Below are positions 7,732-13,308 of a stretch of 15,206 nt of DNA, piece after piece. The stretch's first letter is position 1, and each line of letters starts with the position of its first letter. The position numbers and the translations under genes are program-made. Source of the stretch: Candidatus Staskawiczbacteria bacterium (GTDB lineage: Bacteria > Patescibacteriota > Minisyncoccia > Minisyncoccales > Staskawiczbacteraceae); the NCBI GenBank assembly GCA_903850725.1, contig CAINMG010000122.1:1-15206 (forward strand), written 5' to 3'. The notes under the pieces were generated by a model, which made no database searches, was not told where the DNA came from, and saw nothing but the letters and a program-made list of their open reading frames with translations.

Positions 7732-8340
7732 TTAATTGTAAACTTCAATTGTATCAAGTTTAATACTGTGCAAAAAAGTCTTTTCCACTTGCCCACAATC
7801 AAAAAAACAAGCAAAGTTAGTTTTAAACCAAACCAAATACCCCGTTTCTTCTGAAAATGCTGCATAAATTGGCATAAACTTTGAAGTAGTAGTAAAAACT
7901 AGTTCATTTTTACTTAATGTCCACGGAATTGGAGTATTTTTAAGTAAGCTATTTTTTGTTCTTAAATATTCTTCTGCCGTGCTTTTGTCTACCATATTCC
8001 CATAATAAATAGAAACAATTGGTTGGATATACTCACTTATGCCATTTTTTACTTTTCCTCCAATAATAAAAGCATCAAGATTATCTATAACATATAAATC
8101 ACGACAATTATTTTTATCATAACAAAACTTAGAGGGGTATTTAAAGCAAATAGAATTTCCATTAAAACAAAAGCTTTTCCACTCTGTTTTTTCAATTTTT
8201 ACAACTTGTAACAAATTGTATTTGCTCACAACATATTTTTGCCAAGTAAATACTCCGCTAAAAATCGCAACTGCCACAGCTAGGATAATCACAGTTCCAA
8301 TTAAAGTTGATACTTTTTTATTTTGTATAAAGTTTTCCAT
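7732..8340 (-). CDS. Membrane-anchored Cys-rich protein, divergent KYP-family member
   Basis: 202 aa, unknown function. The N-terminus NKKVSTLIGTVIILAVAVAI matches the anchors of the 239- and 303-aa proteins almost position for position, followed by FSGVFTWQKY. The exterior part keeps FKYPSKF where relatives have FEIKYPE, and ends in a degenerate SIKLDT. It is rich in cysteine (FCFNGNSICF, FCYDKNNC, FACFFDC), which suggests disulfides outside the membrane. It is the first gene after toxin B, separated by 117 bp that hold the divergent promoter and RNA unit starting at 8376. Read-through from toxin B would have to cross that unit. Confidence 0.72.
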   Translation of the reverse strand: MENFIQNKKVSTLIGTVIILAVAVAIFSGVFTWQKYVVSKYNLLQVVKIEKTEWKSFCFNGNSICFKYPSKFCYDKNNCRDLYVIDNLDAFIIGGKVKNGISEYIQPIVSIYYGNMVDKSTAEEYLRTKNSLLKNTPIPWTLSKNELVFTTTSKFMPIYAAFSEETGYLVWFKTNFACFFDCGQVEKTFLHSIKLDTIEVYN

Positions 8341-8375
8341 AAAATTTTACACCACTTAATTTTTTTATATACCCC

Positions 8376-8403
8376 TTGACAATGGCTTATGATTTGCTAT
8401 AAT
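8376..8403 (+). promoter_or_regulatory. Plus-strand promoter P2, TTGACA-N16-TATAAT
   Basis: TTGACA at 8376-8381, spacer ATGGCTTATGATTTGC, TATAAT at 8398-8403, giving an extended -10 (TGCTATAAT). The spacer is identical to that of the promoter at 13059 over CTTATGATTTGC. It points at the 3' end of toxin B. Confidence 0.75.
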
Positions 8404-8409
8404 TAACTT

Positions 8410-8489
8410 ACTTTAGGGATATTCCCTTCGATCCCCACTTCGGTGGGGTGATAACTTCTATGAAAACTCGAGTAATTTCTCGAGTTTTT
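8410..8489 (+). ncRNA. Putative small structured RNA overlapping the toxin B 3' end
   Basis: About 80 nt from P2 to its terminator. Hairpin 1 is AGGGA/TCCCT (8415-8419 with 8423-8427). Hairpin 2 is CCCCAC/GTGGGG (8433-8438 with 8443-8448) closed by a C(UUCG)G tetraloop, which is exceptionally stable only on this strand. The terminator hairpin lies inside the toxin B coding region (stop codon at 8458-8460), so about 30 nt are antisense to the end of the toxin reading frame. No ORF is seen. Ends are inferred. Confidence 0.55.
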
Positions 8490-8871
8490 GTTTTACTCTA
8501 GAAAAATCTTTTCCGTCCAATTCTCCAATTTTTCTCTGAAATCTTTTTTTATTAAGTGCCCTAATTTGATATAATAGCACCCAAGACTTCTCATTTTGAA
8601 ATGTAATATCAATAAACCACGAACCATCTTTCTTTTCTTTTGATGTCATTGGCAGGGCAATACATAAATCTGCAGACAACTTTCTAAAAATCAAAATTGG
8701 TCTTCTAAACTCTTCTCCTTTACCAAAAGACTCGCTACCAATATTTTGCCCAATTGAACACCACCAAATATCGCCTTCTCTAAAATGAATATTTTTAGTT
8801 CTATCAGAAAAATTAATTTCCTGCTTTTTGCCATTCCATTTATTAAATTTTTCCCTTAACTCGTCTTCCAT
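8458..8871 (-). CDS. MazF/PemK-like orphan toxin (copy B) between rpoB and rpoC
   Basis: 137 aa. N-terminal helix FNKWNGKKQEI (9-19), then the MazF core: EGDIWWCSIGQNIGSE (32-47), FRRPILIF with R57, and ALPMTS with T76. These fit the family's Arg/Thr active site. A likely basic stretch, KKRFQRKIG, and a C-terminal amphipathic helix follow. By family knowledge it would be an mRNA interferase, which is not proven here. It starts 62 bp after the rpoB stop and has no promoter I can see, so it may be read from the rpoB transcript. No antitoxin ORF flanks it. The convergent RNA unit from 8376 overlaps its last 10 codons. Similarity to copies A and C is clear but moderate, so these are old paralogs rather than a recent duplication. 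Confidence 0.78.
   Translation of the reverse strand: MEDELREKFNKWNGKKQEINFSDRTKNIHFREGDIWWCSIGQNIGSESFGKGEEFRRPILIFRKLSADLCIALPMTSKEKKDGSWFIDITFQNEKSWVLLYQIRALNKKRFQRKIGELDGKDFSRVKQKLEKLLEFS
8463..8489 (+). terminator. Terminator of the P2 RNA, embedded in toxin B codons
   Basis: Perfect stem AAAACTCGAG (8463-8472) with CTCGAGTTTT (8479-8488), 6-base loop, T5 run. On the minus strand the same bases encode the toxin's C-terminal LEKLLEF, so the hairpin and the protein end share sequence. Confidence 0.8.
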
Positions 8872-8892
8872 AAAATTATTAAAATTTGATTT

Positions 8893-8917
8893 TGTCCCGC
8901 AAAAATTTTACGGGACA
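8893..8917. repeat. 25-bp near-palindrome after rpoB
   Basis: TGTCCCG (8893-8899) and CGGGACA (8911-8917) flank an AT core that is itself nearly self-complementary. It lies 17 bp past the rpoB stop. No T run follows on either strand, so it is a poor intrinsic terminator. It may be a REP-like element or an mRNA-end stabiliser. Confidence 0.5.
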
Positions 8918-8933
8918 TTTCAAACTTCAAGGA

Positions 8934-11900
8934 CTATTTTCTTTCCTCCTTTATTTCTTTGATTTTTTCTTTAACTTCTACTGACATTCCAAGTGACTTT
9001 AATTCAGCTACAAGCAAGTTAAATGAAGCTGGAATATTTGGATTTCTTATTGGCTCGCCCTTTAAGATTGCTTCATAAGTTGCTGCTCTTCCTACCACAT
9101 CATCAGATTTGATAGTTAGCATTTCTTGCAATGTGTGAGCTGCACCATAACCTTCCAAAGCCCATACTTCCATTTCTCCAAATCTTTGACCTCCAAATTG
9201 AGCTTTTCCTCCGAGTGGTTGTTGAGTAATAAGTGAGTAAGGCCCAATGGATCTGGCGTGCACTTTGTCATCTACCATGTGGATAAGCTTCATTATATAC
9301 ATATATCCTACAGTAATTGGAGTTGGGAATGGCAAACCAGTTTTTCCATCATAAAGAATTGTTTGGCCTGATTCTGGCAAACCTGCTTCCTTTAATTCTT
9401 TTTTGATATCTTCTCTATTTGCTCCCAACAAAGATGGGGTAATAGCAATATAATTTAACTTATGAGCAGCCCAACCCAAGTGAGTTTCCAAAATTTGTCC
9501 AATGTTCATACGTGAAGGAACTGATAATGGTGAAAACACCAAATCAATTGGAGTTCCATCAGCTAAAAATGGCATTTCTGATTCTGGTAAAATTTTAGAT
9601 ATAACTCCTTTGTTTCCATGTCTTCCTACCAATTTATCTCCTACTTTTCCTTTCCTAGTTTCAGCTACTTCAACTTGAATTTTCTTGATTACTCCAGGCT
9701 CTAATTTGTGGCCCAAATCTCTTGAGAAAATTCTAACATTTGTAACTTTTCCTTTTTTACCATGCTCTACTTTAAGCGAAGTGTCTTTGACATCTTTGGC
9801 TTTATCTCCAAAGATGGCCCTTAAAAGCCTTTCTTCTGGAGTTAATTCTGCTTCCCCTTTTGGAGAAATTTTTCCAACCAAAATATCATTTGGACCAACC
9901 TCTGCTCCAATTCTAACAATCCCCTCTTCATCTAAATCTTTTAATTTTTCTTCTCCCACATTTGGAATATCGGAAGTTGTCATTTCATCGCCCAATTTTG
10001 TTTCACGCACATCACAAGTAAAATCCTCCAAATGAATTGAGGTGAACTCATCTTCCTTGGCTAATTTTTCTGAAATTGTGATTGAATCTTCAAACCCTCC
10101 ACCACGCAATGGTAAAAAACAAACCAAAATATTTCTACCCAAAGCCAATCTTCCGTGCGAAATTGAAGCACCATCAGCCATTACATCTCCTTTTTTAACC
10201 TCATCACCGACATTGACAATTGGTTTTTGATGAAAACAAGAATATTGGTTGGTTCTTACAAATGTTTGTAATTCATGATTAAACTCTTCTTTTTTACCTC
10301 CAATTTCATAAGACAACTTAATGTGTTTAGCATCAACTTCCACAACTTTTCCATTGGCTTTGGCCAGCACCACTTGTCCTGAATCTTTGGCCACATTTCT
10401 TTCCACACCAGTACCTACCAAAGGTACTTCTGGACGAAGCAAAGGTACGGACTGTCTTTGCATGTTTGAACCCATAAGTGCACGAGAAGCATCATCATTT
10501 TGCAAAAATGGAATCAAAGAAGCAGCAATTGAAATAAATTGTTTGCTAGAAACATCAATATAATCTACTTTAGAAATTTCGATTTCAGCAGGCTCTCCTT
10601 TTACGCGAGCTTCAATTTTATCTGGCTGGACTTCTGGCAAAATTCTATTTGTTTTTTCATCAATTGGCACAGAGGCTGGAGCAATAACAAATCTTTCTTC
10701 ATCTTGAGCTGGTAAATAATCAATTTCATCTGTAATTTTACCATTTTGCACTCTAAAATATGGGGTTTCAATAAACCCAAAAGGATTAACTCGTGCAAAA
10801 GAAGCTAAGTGACCCACAAGACCAACATTTGGTCCTTCTGGAGTTTCAATTGGACAAATTCTTCCATAGTGAGAAGGCTGAACATCTCTAACTTCAAAGC
10901 CAGCTCTTTCTCTGGTTAAGCCTCCAGGCCCTGTGGTTGTTAAACGTCTCTTGTGCTCTAATTCAGCTAATGGATTTTCATTATCCATAAATTGTGAAAA
11001 TTGAGAAGCTGTATAAAATTCTTTTACAACTGCCATTAAAGGTCTTGGGTTTATAAGCTGAATTGGAGTAATTGTAGAAGGATCTAATGTAGACATTTTG
11101 TCTTTAATAATTCTTTCCATTCTCATCATTCCAACTCTAAGTCTATTTTGCAATAATTCAGACAAACATCTTACTCTTCTATTTCCCAAATGATCCACTT
11201 GATCAGCTTTAGCTAAAGGATCATTGTTCATTCTAATAACTTCTTTTACAACTTCAACCAAATCTTCAATCATCAAAATTCTTTCATCTTTGGAAATTTC
11301 CATATCTCCATCTTTTGTTTTTTTCTTAGAGTCTGGCATTAAGATTGGTAATCTTTGCCAAGTTTTCCAACGTCCTACACGGCTCAAATCATATCTGTCA
11401 AAATTAAAAAACATATTAAATATTAAATCCTGAGCTGTATCTGGAGTAACCAAATCTCCCGGACGTAATCTGCGATAAATTTCTACCAATGCTTCTTTTT
11501 GATCTTTACAAGTATCTCTTTTTAAAGTTTCTTTAATATATCTTACTTCTCCTGTATCTACATCTTTAAAAGTTTTTTCTACTTCAGCCACATCTTTTAA
11601 ACCCAAAGCCATAAGCAATGTGGTAGCTGGTACTTTTCTTTTTCTGTTAATTTTTACTCCCACAAATCCTGATTCTTCTGTTTCAAATTCTAGCCAAGCT
11701 CCTCTATTTGGAATAATTTTAGCTCCAAAAAACTTTTTAGCTTTGGCTGTTTTCATTGTAAAAAATGCTCCAGGAGAACGAATAAGCTGAGAAACAACAA
11801 CTCTTTCTACTCCATTTACAACAAAAGTTCCCCTTTCTGTCATAAGCGGAATATCAGTCATAAAAACCTCTTGCTCTTTTATTTCTTTTGTTTGTAAATT

Positions 11901-12185
11901 AACTAATTTTATCTTAACTCTTAAAGGAGATTCCAAAGAATCATTATTTCTTCTAGCAGTTAATCCATCTATATAGTTTGGTTTTCCTAATTTATAATCA
12001 CCAAACCAAAGTTCAAACTCTTTGCCAGTATAGTCCCTAATTGGTGACATTTCATCAAAAAGTTCTTTGATTCTTACTTCCAAAAAATCTTCCCAAGTAT
12101 CTCTTTGCATTGTCAAAAGATCTGGCAATGGATAAGTAATCTTGGACTTTGAAAAGTTTCTCACTTTAAATTGTTTCTCAGCCAT
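8934..12185 (-). CDS. rpoB: DNA-directed RNA polymerase subunit beta
   Basis: 1083 aa, compact relative to the E. coli subunit (1342 aa). Landmarks in order: the lobe region with MTERGTFVVNGVERVVVSQLIRSP (115-138), the rifampicin-pocket region FSQFMDNENPLAE...HKRRL (396-415) with D401 and H411, GPGGLTRERAGFEVRDV (419-435), CPIETPEGPNVGL (444-456), and the active-site loop GDKLVGRHGNKG (849-860, with K851 and K859). The position equivalent to E. coli Ser531 is Thr416. The FEDS motif is preceded by RGGG instead of the usual aromatic/Asn form. It forms the catalytic core with RpoC. Its start is well placed (MAEKQFKVRNFSKSK). A REP-type repeat and an AT-rich repeat lie in its 116-bp upstream gap, and no ribosomal protein genes are in view. 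Confidence 0.98.
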   Translation of the reverse strand: MAEKQFKVRNFSKSKITYPLPDLLTMQRDTWEDFLEVRIKELFDEMSPIRDYTGKEFELWFGDYKLGKPNYIDGLTARRNNDSLESPLRVKIKLVNLQTKEIKEQEVFMTDIPLMTERGTFVVNGVERVVVSQLIRSPGAFFTMKTAKAKKFFGAKIIPNRGAWLEFETEESGFVGVKINRKRKVPATTLLMALGLKDVAEVEKTFKDVDTGEVRYIKETLKRDTCKDQKEALVEIYRRLRPGDLVTPDTAQDLIFNMFFNFDRYDLSRVGRWKTWQRLPILMPDSKKKTKDGDMEISKDERILMIEDLVEVVKEVIRMNNDPLAKADQVDHLGNRRVRCLSELLQNRLRVGMMRMERIIKDKMSTLDPSTITPIQLINPRPLMAVVKEFYTASQFSQFMDNENPLAELEHKRRLTTTGPGGLTRERAGFEVRDVQPSHYGRICPIETPEGPNVGLVGHLASFARVNPFGFIETPYFRVQNGKITDEIDYLPAQDEERFVIAPASVPIDEKTNRILPEVQPDKIEARVKGEPAEIEISKVDYIDVSSKQFISIAASLIPFLQNDDASRALMGSNMQRQSVPLLRPEVPLVGTGVERNVAKDSGQVVLAKANGKVVEVDAKHIKLSYEIGGKKEEFNHELQTFVRTNQYSCFHQKPIVNVGDEVKKGDVMADGASISHGRLALGRNILVCFLPLRGGGFEDSITISEKLAKEDEFTSIHLEDFTCDVRETKLGDEMTTSDIPNVGEEKLKDLDEEGIVRIGAEVGPNDILVGKISPKGEAELTPEERLLRAIFGDKAKDVKDTSLKVEHGKKGKVTNVRIFSRDLGHKLEPGVIKKIQVEVAETRKGKVGDKLVGRHGNKGVISKILPESEMPFLADGTPIDLVFSPLSVPSRMNIGQILETHLGWAAHKLNYIAITPSLLGANREDIKKELKEAGLPESGQTILYDGKTGLPFPTPITVGYMYIMKLIHMVDDKVHARSIGPYSLITQQPLGGKAQFGGQRFGEMEVWALEGYGAAHTLQEMLTIKSDDVVGRAATYEAILKGEPIRNPNIPASFNLLVAELKSLGMSVEVKEKIKEIKEERK

Positions 12186-12192
12186 TTGTGTA

Positions 12193-12212
12193 AATTTTCA
12201 ATTATCAATTTT
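12193..12212. repeat. AT-rich leader repeat before rpoB
   Basis: Identical over 20 bases to 5802-5821 upstream of rpoC. The rest of the gap (about 12250-12320) also aligns by eye with about 5850-5920, except that here a GC-rich tandem palindrome replaces part of it. Confidence 0.75.
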
Positions 12213-12220
12213 TAATTTTT

Positions 12221-12250
12221 CCGCCCAAGGCGGATCCCGCCAAGGCGGGA
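12221..12250. repeat. GC-rich tandem palindrome (REP-like) upstream of rpoB
   Basis: Two adjacent hairpins: CCGCC/GGCGG (12221-12225 with 12229-12233) and CCCGCC/GGCGGG (12236-12241 with 12244-12249), joined by AT. It is strongly GC-rich in an AT-rich gap. It has the same two-hairpin layout as the in-gene copy at 12972-13005. Confidence 0.8.
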
Positions 12251-12301
12251 CATTAAATTTTCAATTAATAAATGACTTTAATTTAAGTTTTAAAATTTTA
12301 A

Positions 12302-13021
12302 TTACTTATTTATAAATTTAAAAGTTTCTTGCCAAGAAGTGTTATTTTTGTCTCCTATTGTTATTCCATATTGTCCAATATCTAAAAAGGCGAACTTATC
12401 TGGCACCAATGGATTATATATAAAATATCTTAACCAGTTTGTTTGTGCATATTTCTCATTGCACAAAGAATTATCTGGAAAAACCGAATTATTAGAATTA
12501 GATGATAATGAATAAATTTCAGCTCTTATGTATTCTCCACGATAATTATTAGCAGACAATTTTTCTGTTTTGATTTTACATTCTGGCGATGGATATTTAT
12601 CCAACACAATTCTATAAATTGCCTCTTCTAAAGTTTCGTCAACTTTTTTATTAAAAAGCTCAACAAATTGTCCACTTATTCCGCCAACATAAAATTTATT
12701 TTCCTTTACTATTATATTTTTTTCTCCATAATACTCATTAGGATACTTAAATTCAAAACCATATTCTGTGTTTGTGTAAGTTTTCCACCCTTCGACTTCG
12801 CTTGGGGCAAGATTTGCAGTTTCATCTATTTTTGTTTTGTCAGTTATATTTTGATTTTCATTTAAAACCTGTAACTGGTTATTATTTTTTACTGCAAAAT
12901 ATTGATAAGCAAAAACTCCACCAAAAATCACAACTGCTACAGCAACAATTATAATAATTCCAATTAAAGTTGTCCCGCCTCGGACGGGATCCCGCTGTGG
13001 CGGGAAAATATTTTTCTGCAT
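12302..13021 (-). CDS. Membrane-anchored extracytoplasmic protein with a repeat-derived N-terminus
   Basis: 239 aa, unknown function. One anchor helix lies at about residues 18-42 (TLIGIIIIVAVAVVIFGGVF, then AYQYF). A flexible stretch follows, then the shared domain from GWKTYTNTEYGFEFKYPNE (about 79-97) to the C-terminal WQETFKFINK. Residues about 6-16 (FPPQRDPVRGG) are encoded by a GC-rich tandem palindrome, inserted in frame between MQKNI and the anchor. Residues around 71-79 (LAPSEVEGW) come from another dispersed repeat. Without these the protein closely parallels the 206-aa neighbour, so the two are paralogs. A close promoter (13038-13065) supports the start at 13021. The long upstream ncRNA unit runs divergently from it. 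Confidence 0.75.
   Translation of the reverse strand: MQKNIFPPQRDPVRGGTTLIGIIIIVAVAVVIFGGVFAYQYFAVKNNNQLQVLNENQNITDKTKIDETANLAPSEVEGWKTYTNTEYGFEFKYPNEYYGEKNIIVKENKFYVGGISGQFVELFNKKVDETLEEAIYRIVLDKYPSPECKIKTEKLSANNYRGEYIRAEIYSLSSNSNNSVFPDNSLCNEKYAQTNWLRYFIYNPLVPDKFAFLDIGQYGITIGDKNNTSWQETFKFINK
12788..12811. repeat. Dispersed CCCTTCGAC...GGGCAAG repeat in the 239-aa gene
   Basis: CCCTTCGACTTCGCTTGGGG, continuing into CAAG on the plus strand, corresponds to the rpoC repeat but is read from the other strand, giving LAPSEVEG. The equivalent site in the 206-aa paralog (13735-13757) is a mutated copy giving LALSEIEE. The insertion therefore probably predates the duplication of the two genes. Confidence 0.7.
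12972..13005. repeat. REP-like tandem palindrome inserted in frame in a coding region
   Basis: Two GC-rich hairpins joined by AT: TCCCG/CGGGA within 12973-12989 and CCCGC/GCGGG (12991-12995 with 13000-13004). It is the same design as 12221-12250. It is a multiple of three in effect and free of stops when read on the minus strand. Confidence 0.75.
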
Positions 13022-13037
13022 AAATTTACTAGATTTA

Positions 13038-13065
13038 ATAATAAATTACATTTTAATCTTGACAA
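13038..13065 (-). promoter_or_regulatory. Candidate promoter of the 239-aa gene
   Basis: Minus strand: TTGTCA (13065-13060), 16-base spacer, TATTAT (13043-13038), with transcription start about 10 bases before the ATG. Its -35 overlaps the -35 of the plus-strand promoter P3 (13059-13064), so the two polymerases would compete for one site. Confidence 0.5.
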
Positions 13066-13086
13066 GGGCTTATGATTTGCTATAAT
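13059..13086 (+). promoter_or_regulatory. Plus-strand promoter P3, TTGACA-N16-TATAAT
   Basis: TTGACA at 13059-13064, spacer AGGGCTTATGATTTGC, TATAAT at 13081-13086, extended -10. It matches the promoter at 8376 nearly base for base. Confidence 0.75.
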
Positions 13087-13145
13087 AAGATTAAAGCTGA
13101 CAGCCAACATCATTGGCTTCATCAGATGCTAACAAAAGGGGTTTC

Positions 13146-13174
13146 TTGAAAAAGGGACTCTTTTTGTTTATAAT
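13146..13174 (+). promoter_or_regulatory. Internal plus-strand promoter before the tRNA-like element
   Basis: TTGAAA (13146-13151), 17-base spacer, TATAAT (13169-13174). Start expected near 13181, ten bases before the tRNA-like 5' end. It would make the tRNA-like RNA without the 5' complementary segments. Confidence 0.5.
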
Positions 13175-13190
13175 AAATTTGTGTGGACTT

Positions 13191-13262
13191 GGGCCTGTGG
13201 TGTATTTAGTAGCATGTCAGCTTTAGCATCTGACGAAACGGGTGCAACTCCCGTCAGGTCCA
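13191..13262 (+). tRNA. tRNA-like element, degenerate or pseudo-tRNA
   Basis: 72 nt with canonical tRNA spacing. Acceptor GGGCCTG/CAGGTCC (13191-13197 with 13255-13261, one G-U). D stem GTGT/GCAT, with two wobble pairs. Anticodon stem TCAGC/TCTGA with one C-T mismatch, or GTCAG/CTGAC with a 9-base loop. T stem ACGGG/CCCGT around the 7-base loop TGCAACT. Faults: the D loop ATTTAGTA lacks GG, T-loop position 55 is G instead of T, and the base after the nominal anticodon TAG is C. The 3' end is ACA rather than encoded CCA. I cannot assign an amino acid. It may be a decayed tRNA or a tRNA mimic inside a regulatory RNA. Confidence 0.4.
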
Positions 13263-13272
13263 CACACAAAGA

Positions 13273-13300
13273 ATCTGTTGCAAATTGCAATGGATTTTTT
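13273..13300 (+). terminator. Terminator of the P3 RNA
   Basis: Stem ATCTGTTGC (13273-13281) with GCAATGGAT (13287-13295), two G-U pairs, loop AAATT, followed by T6. It ends nine bases before the stop codon of the convergent 206-aa gene. Confidence 0.7.
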
Positions 13301-13308
13301 GTTATATT

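Larger units (their letters stand above)
13093..13300 (+). ncRNA. Putative structured RNA of about 205 nt with a tRNA-like domain
   Basis: Bounded by promoter P3 and the terminator at 13273-13300. I see no convincing coding sequence. The 5' part has a hairpin AGCCAA/TTGGCT (13102-13107 with 13113-13118) flanked by CTGA/TCAG. A second hairpin is about 11 bp with two G-U pairs (AACAAAAGGGG, 13131-13141, with CTCTTTTTGTT, about 13159-13169). The 3' part is the tRNA-like fold at 13191-13262. Segments 13092-13101 and 13122-13132 are perfectly complementary to 13216-13225 and 13223-13233, the anticodon arm of that fold, so two mutually exclusive structures are possible. It is not 6S, SRP RNA, tmRNA or RNase P as far as I can tell. 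Confidence 0.5.

Noticed and set aside
5899..8340. Type IV pilins
   Set aside because: The N-termini resemble prepilin helices, but the Glu5 position is Gly and no prepilin peptidase or assembly genes are present.
8893..8917. Intrinsic terminator of rpoB
   Set aside because: The stem is good but neither strand has a following T run.
9685..10563. Plus-strand open frames across rpoB, and similar ones across rpoC and the transposase
   Set aside because: They are antisense shadows of well-conserved genes, with no recognisable motifs.
13191..13262. Functional tRNA-Leu with anticodon TAG
   Set aside because: There is no long variable arm, position 37 is C, the D loop lacks GG, and T-loop position 55 is G.
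13093..13300. tmRNA, T-box leader or 6S RNA
   Set aside because: It is too short for tmRNA and has no tag ORF, no T-box consensus, and no long end-to-end duplex as in 6S.
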